Shown one piece after another: positions 22,874-35,194 of a DNA stretch of 64,000 nt (position 1 is the first letter of the stretch; the number at the start of each line of letters is the position of its first letter). The stretch spans positions 8,197,001-8,261,000 of the forward strand of contig CP141126.1 of the NCBI GenBank assembly GCA_035236585.1, read 5' to 3'. Under the pieces are notes generated by a model, which was given only the letters and a program-made list of their open reading frames with translations, searched no databases and was not told the DNA's origin. Origin of the DNA: Warburgia ugandensis. Taxonomy: Eukaryota > Streptophyta > Magnoliopsida > Canellales > Canellaceae. The position numbers and the translations under genes were made by a program.

Positions 22874-24378
22874 CATGGGGGCAGAGGTTTGGCTTGGGTA
22901 GATGTTAAGCAGGGGAGCCGATGGAGAGAAGAGGAGGTTCGGGCAAAGGTGAAGAGCGGGAATGGTGCGGCGTTACGGGCTAGTGGGAAAGAATCGAATA
23001 GATTGGGTAAGAGCTCGGATTTTTACGGGATTTGGCCGAGGAGAGGGAGCTGGGTTGGGTGGTGGAGAACAAATAGGTGGAGAAGGTGCGATGGTACGGA
23101 AAGTCGGGCAAGGCTAGAAGAGAGGGAGCGAGTCTTGGTTACGGTCGTGCAATCTTTGGGTGAAGGCTGGGGCGTTGAAGGAGCATTGCGGTGCTAGGTG
23201 AGCGGTAGAAAGAGAAGAAGAGCGAGGAGAGTGTGGTGTCGCCGGTAAAACCGGGGAGTGCGTGAGGTGCTGGGGTAGATGAGTAGAAGAGAGAGAATTA
23301 ACGGACATGGAGAACGAAAGTGAGAAGGGAGAAGAGAAAGGTGATGGTGCGCGTGTGCGAGAGAGACGGAGCGTGAACAAGAGAGAAGGTAGGGAGGAGA
23401 ATGCGGGTACGGTTGTGGAAGAGAGGAAGATGGGAAGAGAAAGAGAGGAGAAAAAACGTTGGGAGATAAGGGAGTAGAGAGAAACAAGAGAAGGCAAGGG
23501 GTTGGCGATCCGGGCGGTGAAGGCAGTGGGTGTTTGGCAGGGTTGTAGCAAGAAGAGAGAGTGGAGAGAAGATGCGGTGAATGGACTGGGAAAAGAAGGG
23601 TGCGAGAGAGATGATGGGGATAGGGAGAAAACGAGAGAAAAATTCAGAGTGAGAGAAGGAGATAGGGAGTATGTAGGAGAGAAGAGGAGATGAGAGTGGG
23701 AGAGAAAAGAAGAAGGGAAGCTGAAGGGTGGTGTTGCCGGGTCTGTTTGGGAAAGAGAGTACAAGGGAGAAGAGAGGAGAAGCGAGCGTTGGGAGAATGG
23801 GAAGTGGGGAGAATAAGAGGGAGAGTTGGGTACGTGAGAATGAGGAAAGGAAAAAGAAAAAGGAAAGAAGGAAAAAGAAGGAAAAGGAAAAGGAAAAGGA
23901 AAAGGAAAAGAGGAAAAGGAAAGAAAGAAAAGGAAAGAAAGAAAAGAAAGAAAAGGAAAAGAGAAAAAGGAAGGGAAAAAGGAAGAAAAAGAAATAGGAA
24001 GAAAAGGAAAGAAAGAAGTGGGGGAAGGAGTTGTTCTTTCCATTTTGTCCATTATTTTTATTTCATCTATCTCCATGGGTGATCTGGTCCATCCATCGCC
24101 CTTTAAGATGATCTGCACCGTTATCTTTTACTCGTATCCATCCGTGCGTCCTTTGGTTGATCTGCAAAAGAAAAGACTAAATTAGAATCATCTGAACCGC
24201 ACATTAGTCATCTAATGAACTCTAATGATTATCTGACCGTTGATTTTGAAAAATTAAGGTTTGGATGGTCAATTGGATTTATATTCAAAATCAAGCTAAG
24301 TTTTGTAAAATTGAACGGTTAGATGATCTAATTGAAAGCTAAATTAGGGGTATTTTGACCAAAATTGAATACTTAACA
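22078..24378 (-). mobile_element. Solo LTR, 2301 bp, nested in the minus-strand copia element
   Basis: Read on the minus strand it begins TGTTAAG and ends CAACA. It is flanked by perfect AGGAT duplications at 22073-22077 and 24379-24383. It is the same family as 11500-13485, with matching termini (including the GCAAGTGCACGG and GTACGGGTCGATCCC words near one end). It contains (GA)n at 22831-22868 and an almost pure purine stretch at about 23840-23996. Confidence 0.9.
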
Positions 24379-24648
24379 AGGATCTTGGTCTGGCCTATCT
24401 ATGTCCAAACGTAGTCTAGGCTTGGACTTGAGCTGGGCCGCACCTTGGCTAGTTCTGAGCGTGGACTTGGGCCATACCAAGCCCGAATCTGGATGTGGAT
24501 CTAGGCCGCTCCTAGCCCAAGTCTAGATGTGGATCTGGGCCGCATCTGGCCCAATTCCGAACGCATATCTAGGCCGCTTTTGGCCCAAATCTAGTCGATC
24601 TCCTACGTCGCCGGTACTGTTTCCGACAGTCTTCTTCTGTGTTCACCT

Positions 24649-24660
24649 GCTCTGATACCA
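24649..24660 (-). promoter_or_regulatory. Primer binding site of the minus-strand copia element
   Basis: Minus strand reads TGGTATCAGAGC, complementary to tRNA-iMet, two bases inside the LTR edge at 24663. Confidence 0.9.
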
Positions 24661-24662
24661 TT

Positions 24663-24970
24663 TGTTAGGCACAGCAGTTAGGATCTAAATCACACAGAAA
24701 TAAAATCACATACATAACACAGGGATTTACGTGATTTGGCTGTGTATAGCCTACGTCCATGAAAGGAGGAGAGGAAAATTTCACTATGAGAGAGATTACA
24801 CCCGTTTCTGTTCTCTTGATACTTTTGGCTTTGTCTTTGATCCTATTTATAAAGGGAGGAGGTATAAAGTTTCCTAATAGGATTATAATCCTACTTTCCT
24901 GTTTCCTTTTCTGATTAAGACTCCTAATCATATTAAGATTACATTTAATTGACTTGCCTTATTTTGCAGG
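24663..24970 (-). repeat. 5' LTR of the minus-strand copia element
   Basis: The inner edge ends CCTAACA next to the primer site. A TATA-type CTTTATAAATAG reads on the minus strand near 24846-24857. The outer edge is approximate. Confidence 0.7.
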
Positions 24971-25872
24971 ATTCTTTGGGTGTGATTATGGGGATGGACT
25001 TGCATCACTACTTGGTTTTGAGAACATACATAGTTGGATCGGTTTCGCTTTCTTTACCAGACTAACAGTGCTCCGGTTACCTTCAGTTGGGCGAGGGACA
25101 TGTTGTTAAGGATGGAGTAATAGAGTCTCTGCTCGAGGGATTGACCATCTTAGTAAATTGGGGCGCAGCTTTTGTTTAGGTTGTCTGTACTTGAGGAAGA
25201 AGAGGCTTCGTTCCATGAGTTCTTGTAGGACGCTGGAAACCGGATAGGTCTGAACTTTGGGTGATCTGTATCGTTCATTTTGTTCGACCCCAGCGCTGTT
25301 TAGTGTTTGTACCGAAATTCAAGCCCAACGGAGGTTTCTAGCTACTAGATGTTTTAGTTAAAAGTTTCGACGCATATGATTAAAACAGAAAATAGCAAGG
25401 CAGATCGTGAGACAATCTAAGGCAGGCTGAACATAATGAACGGATCAGTTCATCCAAAGTATTACCCAGTAGATTTGGGTAAGGAGTCATTTTCCGCGAC
25501 CATAAAGCATTTTTTTAGTTCCATTGCAGACTCCAGGTGTTCATTCGTTGTTTCTGTTGGTAGGGATTTATTGGCCGGTGTAGGTGGTACTCCAAAGTGT
25601 TTGTTAATTTCTTAGGTGAAGGTTTAGGAATTCTTGCAAGTCTTCCTTCCTGAATTGACTTGACCTTTGAAGCGATGCTGTTTGTTGCAAAGGTGACCCA
25701 TGGTGGACATGAGAAATGAGCCACAGGAGCGTTTAGGTTTGATGATTGAAAATGGCTGATTTCTGTCTTCTCTGTGAAGTATAAAAATGGAACAAGGACT
25801 CTTGATGCCTTGTAATAATCTGGACGGATTAACATCATGAAGCTCAGAGTATGCCAAGTTACAAACGCGATG

Positions 25873-26105
25873 ATCACTGACCTTCATTACTATCGTGTGC
25901 AGATTTCTAGAGACTCGCGGCTCGTTATCCAGGTGATTACTACCAACCAGCCTATTTCACGGCAGTTCCAGAACCATTACGGCGAGTCTACTGTGTCCAG
26001 TTGGCTACGCAACTCCATATATTTCCCCTATATGGGGGAATAGAGTTGCGGATCTCTTAGCAAGTAAAGCGGTAGCAACCGGAAGTCATAGAACTTGATT
26101 TGAAG
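25873..26105 (+). pseudogene. RNase H-like remnant, copy B
   Basis: Same broken fragments as in copy A (ISRDSRLVIQVI, then GNRVADLLASKA in another frame). Frames are still interrupted, so decay predates the duplication. Confidence 0.4.
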
Positions 26106-26469
26106 AACCTCCTCTCTTTTTGCGTGATTTACTAAAACAGGATGAAATAGGCACTGCTATGCCAAGACTGTAAAAGTTAATTGCGCTAGTTGTTTTATAG
26201 AAGCTACTTTTACCCCCGACAAAAAATCCTCAGAAAAGTGACAAAGGCATCTTAGGACCATCAAAAGTAGGCCTGTGGATATCGGCTACTTATTTTTATA
26301 TTCAAGCCAATTACATACTAGCAATTGTACTCGTTTCATGCCCACTTATTAGCCATTTAAAATCAAGGTGACATCGCTGTCTGTATTCCTCCGTGCACAT
26401 GACATCCCTAGCAGCAAGTAGTTTGTGCAGTCGCCCACATTTTTCTTGCGAGAAAAATGAGGCTCTGAC

Positions 26470-27417
26470 TCAAGAAAAAGCTGCGAGTTTGGTTTTAGGG
26501 GGATCAACAACGAATATACTGAGGAGACGATCAATTGTCGTGTAATTATAATCTGGGTACAGCTTCGAAGCTTCCAAATCGTTCTCTCCAAGTTCAAAGC
26601 TCATCTGATCACCCTTGATGAAGATGTTGTGGATGATGGAGACGGGTATGTTGTCAGGATGCGGAAGAGCTGTACGTCAAGGCAAAATGCAAATTAACAA
26701 ACGTGCATGCCTCTTTGATCCTGAAAGGAAGAGTTAATGCACATGAAACTTTTTGTGATGTTCTTACTCTGGGATAACTTCACAACTTCTTCTTCCGGTA
26801 TGTGTATCTTTTTGAGAGTCCTTCCAGACTTCTTCTCCCACGAGGAGATTAGTTGCAGCTGAGAGATTATATTTCCAGGGGGGCTGTAGATTATGACACG
26901 GTTGTGCGTCCTAGGATCCGCTGCTGCCTTCACTGTGTAAGCGGCCACGTCTTCCTCATAATTAAACACCGCTGATCATGCAATTTTACACCAAGTTAGG
27001 CGTAGCAACTGCAATTCGTAATAAGATTACATGCAAAGACTCTAACGTGGATGGAATCCCGAATTCAAATCTGAAAACGATTCTCTTTCCACATTTGTCC
27101 GTGGCAATGGTGAAGTTTAACTGTTTAATTACGTACCCTTGGCTTCGCCGTTACCGTAGACGATAACATGTTCACTTTTGTCATGTGGGTGGAGCAAAAC
27201 ATCAATGAAGTATGCTGCAAAGGAGTTTGCAGATATGTAGGTATATGGAATTCCTGCTGCTTCTGTAGCTCTTCTTATCTTCTTCTTGTTGTCAAGAAGA
27301 CGTTGGAAAGAAGGGAGTCCACGCACCCGATCCACTTCATTGCCGAATTCTGATGGAATAAACCTCTACACAGCAACCGAAATACGTAAAAGTTGCGGTG
27401 CGCTAGCGTAGACACGC

Positions 27418-27483
<66 letters not shown>

Positions 27484-28391
27484 TGATGTTACCCGCTTCC
27501 TCAATTGCGTCAATGATTTTGAGCTGTTCTAGATGTTGAGGAACTGCAAGTGTAGAGATCACCACATCTACTTGTTTAATCACGGCCACTAGCCTCTCAT
27601 GTTCATCCAAATTGCCCTGTTTTGCAAAAACCATTAGTTTCAGATATTGAGCGAAGGACCAAGAAAAAAAATAGCACATAAACTAATGAGCCACCAAAAT
27701 TTTGCCACTCACAATTTGCCCGAAACTAAGAACATGAGGTAGACTCACCTCCAAGTCGTATATTTCTATTCCTTCTGCAATGGACTTTTTCTATAGGATG
27801 AAACTAATAATGGGGCCTACTCGTTTTGCTGATATTAACCGTTTATCATCCTGGAATCTTGACTAATTACAGGGTTAGAATCATTCCATAATGTGCTTGT
27901 TTGCCTTGCCTATCTAAGATCTGGGTCCATCAAGGCCCCACATATATTGAAGAAAAATTATTTGTAGGTCGAGACTGAGGACGCCCACCGCACATGTCAT
28001 CTTACGTGTGTGGTAATCCAGGCCGTGGAATAGACAACTGAATCTGATCTGCCGGTGCAAGTCGACACGGATTCTTGATCAAACAAGAATAACATAAGAA
28101 ATTACATGAGGATGCAAAGCCCAAAATGCCTTATCAGTTCAGTATAGTTCTAAAAGGAAAGTAATCCTATTCTCATAGGCATGAATGAATTGTTAACAGA
28201 GCTACCTCGAAAACCTTTACTCCCTTGGATTTGTACTCCTTGTGCAATTCTCGCTTCGATGAATTTGCAGAGTCTATGATTGGTCGCATGTAGACATACG
28301 TAGGGTGTCCATGAGACAAACTTGCTTTCACCATGTATTTGCCGAGGTATCCTCTTGCTCCAAAGATAAGTATCTTGCTCTCACTCGCCAT
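26470..28391 (-). CDS. EGS: Eugenol synthase/PCBER-like NADPH-dependent reductase, copy B
   Basis: Exons 28206-28391, 27482-27616, 27137-27365, 26768-26971 and 26470-26669, all with GT-AG introns; 317 aa. Role as for copy A by family. It differs from copy A at S13R, T20M, F32Y, L47R, F50H, S158A, M198K, A203P and R213S. Arg13 falls inside the NADPH-binding loop (GARGYLG), where the family nearly always has Ser, Thr or another small residue, and Ser213 replaces the Arg of YRPPG. Lys134 and IPSEFG are kept. Exons 2-5 differ from copy A at only about 7 of 768 nt, but exon 1 differs at about 11 of 186. The frame is open, so it may be functional, altered in cofactor use, or an early-stage loss. 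Confidence 0.87.
27424..27480. repeat. (AG)n microsatellite inside intron 2 of reductase copy B
   Basis: 57 nt, three units shorter than in copy A. It again touches the 5' splice site of intron 2. Confidence 0.95.
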
Positions 28392-28453
28392 GTGTCTTAA
28401 GAAGAAGAAGTGCAGCTTAGTTTAATTTGGAATTTGCAGTAGAAGTGCCCTCC

Positions 28454-28459
28454 TTTATA
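28454..28459 (-). promoter_or_regulatory. TATA box of reductase copy B
   Basis: CTATAAAG on the minus strand, 63-68 nt upstream of the ATG at 28391. It matches copy A although the DNA further upstream has diverged. Confidence 0.6.
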
Positions 28460-28499
28460 GATAATGCTGAGGGCATACTGCCACGTAGTTTACTTAAAA

Positions 28500-29203
28500 T
28501 GCACATTTATTATAAACTTCCTAAATTTGATTTGGAGTAAGGCTTAACGTTTTGAAAATTATAAACTTATCAACTCACTAAGTAGCAAAAATATGTAAAT
28601 CTGAACCCAGGATTTCTCATGCAACAATAGTATCTTAACCAACTCACATATCAACTATATGTGTTAAAAGTGAAAATTTTAAATATAATCATGAGTAAAT
28701 AATATACAATTAAAAATTTACAAGAGTTAACTTAACAAAATACTATGAAGAATTTTACTAGAATAATTTCAAATTACCAATAAGTTGCTTTAAATTAACT
28801 CAACTTGCTTCCCTTTCAACTCATAGCCTAACTAGGTTGCGCCCTAAACACCTATCACCAAGTTTTGTATGTCAACACTGAAAAATAAATGAAGGAAACA
28901 ATAAATTATGTATACTCATTACCAAATAAATAAGTCTTGACTTGATAATCGGTGGAATGGCTTGATTGATATGGCAAAAGCCTAATTAGACTGTCATTCC
29001 GATAATAAAAAAAGGCATAATAAGACTTATATGATGTCAATGACTTTGTTATTTGTTGAAGGTGGTTGGATTATGATTAATTAGAAAGTTCAGCCTACCA
29101 TTCAATTTCAAAACAATATCAACCTACCATTGTGTGAGCATTCTAAAGTACAACGGTGTCCAAATTTTCGGTGATCTGAATCTAGCATGTAGGCAGGCAA
29201 CAG
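28500..29203. other. AT-rich upstream region of copy B
   Basis: No gene seen. It is shorter than in copy A because of several deletions, and lacks the 101-bp repeat found there. Confidence 0.5.
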
Positions 29204-31260
29204 TGTAATAACCCCAACCTTTAAAGGCTGATCCCATGTAATTTTTATTATGAAAGAAGGAGAAAATAGAATTTTCAGTTTTAAAATTCCAAGAAATGAA
29301 CTTTTTGTATAAACCAAGTCAAATATTGAAATCCTTAATATCTAGAGTATAGTCAGAAAAATGGATCCAACAATACTGCAAATGCTAAAATCTAAGTTTG
29401 GACGAGGAAGTTAGGAAATTTTACCAGCCCCATTTACATGTTTCTAAAACAAAAAGGTCAAAAATAGAGGGCCATTTTTTTATAATCTGTCATGCATCTC
29501 TGGCCCCACAATCTCTTCCTTCTTCCGCCAACGGTGCAGGCAGTGGGGTCATAGAACACGCCCATCAATGAAAATGCCTGGCTACCAGCGCGAAGAAACC
29601 CTCTCCCACTCCCTTCTTCTGCACTTCTCCTCCTCGCAACCACTCTCTCTCTCTCTCTCTCTCCCCTCTCTCCTCCTTTCGCTTCGTACTTTTTCTTATT
29701 TTCTCTTTCCATCCCTCCTACACACCAGTTTTCTCAGCGTCGATAGCCTTCGGTTAGCGTCGGGTTACAACGTCGGCAAACTAAGCAGCGGTGGATCAAA
29801 AGCCCTCTGAAAATTTCACGATTGCAGGAGCTTTCGCCAATGATCATACGGTAATTCCAAATCTGGCAACTCTTGAGTTTTTAGATGCCACTTCAACCAA
29901 AAAACCTCATTTTTTCCACATCAATAGATGGCGAAATGACTCAAAACTTAACAGGAGCATTGATAATTGTTGGATCTGCAAGCCCTTTATAGGAAATTGC
30001 ATTTTGACATAAAATACGTCACGGCGACTACTACGCCTATGTCCTTCTTCGACGGCCACTCACCACTGGCGACTTGGAATTTTTTGTAAACCTAACTATA
30101 CATGTTAACAGTAAATCAGAATCAACCGAAGCATGAAATAATAACTTCTCTCCAGCCATTGCAGTAGATTTGAAGTAGATTTTCTTAGTGATCTTCTAAT
30201 TCAACAGCAGTGAATGATGATGGAGAACAGGTATTTTCTCTGCTTGGATCAAGGACCCCTTAAGAGACGGTGGTTGATGGCAGTTATCCTTCCATCAAGG
30301 ATAACTGCCATGGCAGTTATGGCACATGTTAAATGTGTAAACAACAGTATTGGATTTTGAATCCCAAATGTTAAGGACCAAAAAAAAAAAAATCTAACAT
30401 TTTTAGCTAAAAATTACGGTTTTGAGATTTTTCAGCCCAATATATGCGATGGGAAGGTTAAATCATATAGCCATCCTAATTGGACACTATCCTGATCTGA
30501 GATTCACGACATGCAATCTGCAAGATTTAATGAAAAATTTGTGATGATCAGAAGTAAATTATTAGTGATTTTACCATTGAACGTGAAATTTTAGTCAAAT
30601 CTAGCATGGTATCAACAATATGTAACCTAGAAAGATAGATTATCTCTATTTGGTAAACTTGAGACTCTAAATCTACTTAATGAGATGTGATCAACGATTG
30701 ATCGGAGTTCTTTCAAATCTGGTAGAGCTTTGATCGTTGATCTATAAGCTGCTAGGACAAATCCAAGCGCACCCCTTGTCATATCTCTAAATTTTGAATC
30801 CAAAGTGTCATTCCTAAGATGAAGGCCCATTGATTTTATTTTTTATCATAGATTTATGGTAGGAAACAACAAATTTAGATATAGTCCAACCCTGATCTAA
30901 GGATAGCAATCCCTAAATCACAGATTAACCATTGATAAGTATGATCAAAGTATAGATCTGTGATCTAGGGCATCGATTTGCAAACCCCGAATGATGTTCT
31001 AAGTAGATAGATAATTGCATATATAAGCACAACCTTAATTGAGCAAGATTCATTCTATAGACTAATTTCCAAGTAAAATTTCATTAGAATCCACATAAAC
31101 ACGTGAATTAGAACTAATAATCGGATTTTTATGTATACAATTCCAAGACCCTACAAAATTTTCTGAGGTAATCCAGGATCCAAGCTAAAGAAAAATACAA
31201 GCGAAACCTAAATAGCGTCCTAAGAGGTAGGTAGTTTTAACATCTATTTGCCATGTGAAA
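29204..31260 (+). repeat. LTR-like sequence, copy B (uncertain)
   Basis: Same TGTAATAACCCC start as at 5265, with the right end undefined. It is interrupted by the solo LTR at 30085-30399. Confidence 0.3.
30085..30399 (-). mobile_element. Solo LTR, 315 bp, private to copy B
   Basis: Flanked by TTTTT at 30080-30084 and 30400-30404. Copy A has a single TTTTT at the matching site and no insert. On the minus strand it starts TGTTAGATTTTT, includes GGTCCTTAACATTT and a self-complementary GGATAACTGCCA/TGGCAGTTATCC pair, and ends TTTACA. It matches 17124-17438 and 34494-34806 in reverse. Confidence 0.82.
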
Positions 31261-31574
31261 TTTTAATATATATATATATGAATATTAAATAATTGAACAA
31301 TATGGATTATTTGATTGTCGTGCATTTTACATTGGTATTTTGTCATGCTATGTTGTTTATACTTTTTAAGAATGCAAATACTTACAAATGAGACATGTGA
31401 GTTTATGCATACTTTTATTTGCATGATGCATGCTTTTATCTTAAAAATATAAATGATATTACTTGTTATATTATATTCAGTTGTCTGTTTTGAACAAAAA
31501 GATGATTCTTGAAATGCATCAATCTCATGTGTTTGAGGTGAGTTAACAAAATGCATGGTTTTGCATGAGATATA

Positions 31575-31842
31575 TGTTAGATAATAAAATGATTTAAATG
31601 GTTTGGATATGTCCAAAGGAGACTCAAAATGGCACTAGTTAGAAGAAGTAATAAAATGCATGTAGAAGGTTCTAAAAGAGGAAGGGGAAGGCGGAAAAGA
31701 ATGTAGATAGAAGTGGTAAGAAAAGATTTAAAAACTTTTGGTCTAAATAAAGCCATGGTACTTAATAGAGGGGAATGGAGGAACAAGATTTATATGGCCG
31801 ACCCCTAATTGGGGTAAGGTCTTGATGACGATGATAATGATG
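31575..31842 (+). mobile_element. RTE-type LINE 3' end, copy B
   Basis: Counterpart of 7390-7717, without the 61-bp duplication. It carries the KRGRGR motif and an eroded GATGAT tail. Already 5' truncated before the duplication. Confidence 0.7.
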
Positions 31843-32064
31843 TATCAGAGTACCCAATTTCTTCTTCTCCCTCACCTTTGACTAAAATGGAACTTGACCA
31901 AACTATTTGATGACTACTGTTAATGATAAATAGTATGAGGTCTACCAAAATTTTAAACTTGCAAAATAATAAAAGTTCCTACCTTGATTAAGAATGAGGC
32001 AATACTCCATAAGCAACAGTCCGTAAAGTATATTATATGCAAGGAAGCGGAGACCATTACTAAC

Positions 32065-35000
32065 CTTGATGTTTGCACAAGCATCCTCTGTATAATCTGA
32101 AATCTGCAAGCACAAAACATTGAATAGAATATGAATGGCCATCACAGAGAGTAAAGATAGTCTAGCAGGTCTCAGGTGCAAAAAAGGGAAAGATCAAAAG
32201 GAATTCAAATTCAGTTTAATAACAGAGGAAAAGGGTGGAACCTTGAACTGACAGTACAGCCATCCAGAAACAGAAGTCAAGATTTAATTAATCTATGAAC
32301 AAGTGATAAAATAATAAATGGATGCTTTAGTTTATTTTCAAGGATCAACAGGACTCCTTAAACTTTCTAAAAGTACCTGAAACATTGGAAGAATGTTTTG
32401 TTAAATAGAAATGTCCTGCATCTTCATCCACACTGGCAATATTTTGCCAAAAATACATTATTATCACAATACGAAATTTCATAATGGAAAAACCTAGGGG
32501 ATAAATTCAGTACTAACTGTCAACCTATCAAGATGTGTTCATATACAGAGGCTTACATATGTTCCAATTAAAAATTGCTTGTAGAATGTTAATGTAAAGA
32601 AGATCATCTTGGTATCTTGTCAAGTGGATAAATACAATCAATCACCAAATTTCATAAACTACCAACAGTAAAACAGGGAGAAGCATAGCTCCTGTATTAC
32701 AGTCAGTTGTAGACAGTTATACAATTGCTTATTCCATGCAGTTGTGCTCAGTGTTAACAGTCGTATCATATGGCTTATGATCCTAGTAGACGCTCAAAAA
32801 TGGAGGATTAATCTCAAGTACAATGGCATGAGATAGTCACACGAAGTACATCAAAGAGGCACTATACTCAAAAGAGGTCTCTAAATATTAAGAGGTCCTA
32901 AACTGATCAAATTTAAGGATGTTTCAACTCATTGATTTAATGTGTAAATAATTCTCCAACTAAGAACAATGTCTAACCATCGAGTTTACTGTAGGCTTCA
33001 TCAGAATTTGAGTATTTTTCTACAATGAAGTGTCTTCCAACCACCCGCCAAATGTTGCTGGTGAAGGGTCCAGTTCTATGATAAAGCCGGTACCCTTGAT
33101 AGACAAATGGCAAGATAGTCATATGGTTCATTAAAATGGAAAAAGGAAAAGAAAATAATGGATCAGATCAATTGTGATAATGCACAAAAAGGTACAGCAC
33201 TACTCGAAATGATCTGTATCTAGACAGAAAAGTTGGTCTTCATTTAGGTGGGTGATAACACTCAAAATTATGCAAGCAAAATCATCTCAGCTACCATTTC
33301 AAATTTCATCAGTAGCTCTTTAGACAGGAGACAGTAAGAGCGTTTTAAAATACTAATAACAAAACTTACAAATATAAGCTATCAACTAAACTTAGAAGAC
33401 AATCGGCATGCCTCACATGTATTATGCATATAAATGCACTATTGCACACACAATACGGGCAATATGAGTCAAGCCAAAAAGGGTAACGTAGAAACCAACT
33501 GAAGATTGCATGTTCAGGATATTGTCCCAGAAAATGCCAACACAAATCCCTCTATTTTTTAGCAACTACGAAATCACCATTAAAGTACTAGCATGCACTT
33601 GGATAAGCTGAATGAATGTCCATTTACCCCTTCCAAAATGGTCAAGAGGAGCTAAATATAACATTTTCCATGTTATTGCCCCTGAATATTGTCATTCCCT
33701 TCAGAATTGGCTACGAATGTAACAGATTGCGAGTCACCATGTAATCCGCCCTTAATTCCTACGTTCAAATTTAAAGTTTTCGACATAACAAATGAAGATG
33801 TGACTCAATAAACTCACTACCTAGTCTTACCGATCAGGAAAAGTGAAAGAGAACACTGATCTGCTTTGCGGAGAGTAAAATCCAAGGGGTCTAAAGTTGT
33901 CACTTAATTGTCAAACTTTAGCTCCTGTATCAAGCAACACTGAATCAGCAGAAGTGCCTCATTTTTTCCAGAGTCTCTTTCACAGACTCCACGGTCATCT
34001 AACATCAATTGGATACATTAATCAGAAAATGATATTCTCTGTGTTTGCATTTCAACATTAAATAAACTCGGAACTGCCGATATAAAATTGCAATGCCACA
34101 ACTTAGTGAACAATGGAATTATTTACTTGAAAAGGCAGGACTACCTCAAGGAAAAAGCGGACATGAGCTGAGAAGCTCTTCAGGTTTGAATGAGTTCCAC
34201 AGAGAAGGATCGAATCATTTGTTGGAACCTGGAGAAGAGACGACATTGCAATTGCTTTCCTATTCTTCTTATTGCCCTTCCCAGGATAGTGTTTCTTCTG
34301 CAAGTTTGAAAATAACTATAGATTCAAAAGATAAAATTCAAATCAAATCATAATGCAGAAAAGTGATGCTAAGAATTAGATGATTCCAAGTGATAGAAAC
34401 AAAGTATGCTTTAGTGTAGCAATAAAATCACCGCATATCAATACGGAGGTTGTACAGATAAAACTTGGGGAAAATGAGAAGATAACTTGGATGTGTTGGA
34501 ATTTTAGTGGGTGGTCCATAACATTTTAACTTAAAGTATCTGTACGTGGCAATTACACGTGGCAGTTATCCTTGATGGAAGGATAGCCGCCCTTAACCAT
34601 CTATTAGGTATTTATATGTAGGGGTTCCTGATTCAAAGCAGAATTGATCAATACTCTGTGCCATCATCGTATACTGCTATTGAATCAGAAGATCTCCTAA
34701 AGGACTGCTTCAAATCTGCTGTGGCTGGAGGTAAGTCACTGTCCATTCATTTAATTTGCTTCCGCTTATTTCTGATTTATTGTAAACATTTAGAGTCTGG
34801 TTCACAGGACGCAGAACTCCCATTTTCTACGAAATCTAGCCAAAACAGAACCATTTGGAATCTTGGATGTGCTCATAGTGCAATACCAAAGAGAAAAATA
34901 ATGATGAATAACTATTAACAAATAAAACAACCCTACTCATCACGAACCTTTAGAATGGAAAATGACCTAATCGAGCCCTAAAATTGAAATAAAACCCCAG

Positions 35001-35123
35001 AACTTGGAGCAAGTAAATCTCCAATGTGAAGAACTGAGAGTAAGTAATGAAGAAAATCCGTTGCAGAGGAGATGACAAGATCTCCTTGGTTCAGTTTCTT
35101 TAGCAACACCCAGTTTAACATGT

Positions 35124-35194
<71 letters not shown>

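Larger units (their letters stand above)
18043..24970 (-). mobile_element. Truncated Ty1/copia element between the two copies
   Basis: Read on the minus strand: one LTR (about 24970 to 24663), primer site, long leader interrupted by a solo LTR, gag, zinc knuckle, protease, integrase, then RT, which stops at 18043 just before the YVDD box. RNase H and the other LTR are missing. Many frameshifts are present. The outer edge of the LTR cannot be fixed because its partner is lost. Confidence 0.92.

Noticed and set aside
23114-24118. 334-codon minus-strand frame rich in Ser, Phe and Pro
   Set aside because: Purine tract of the second solo LTR read on the opposite strand; no domain, and it ends within repeat.
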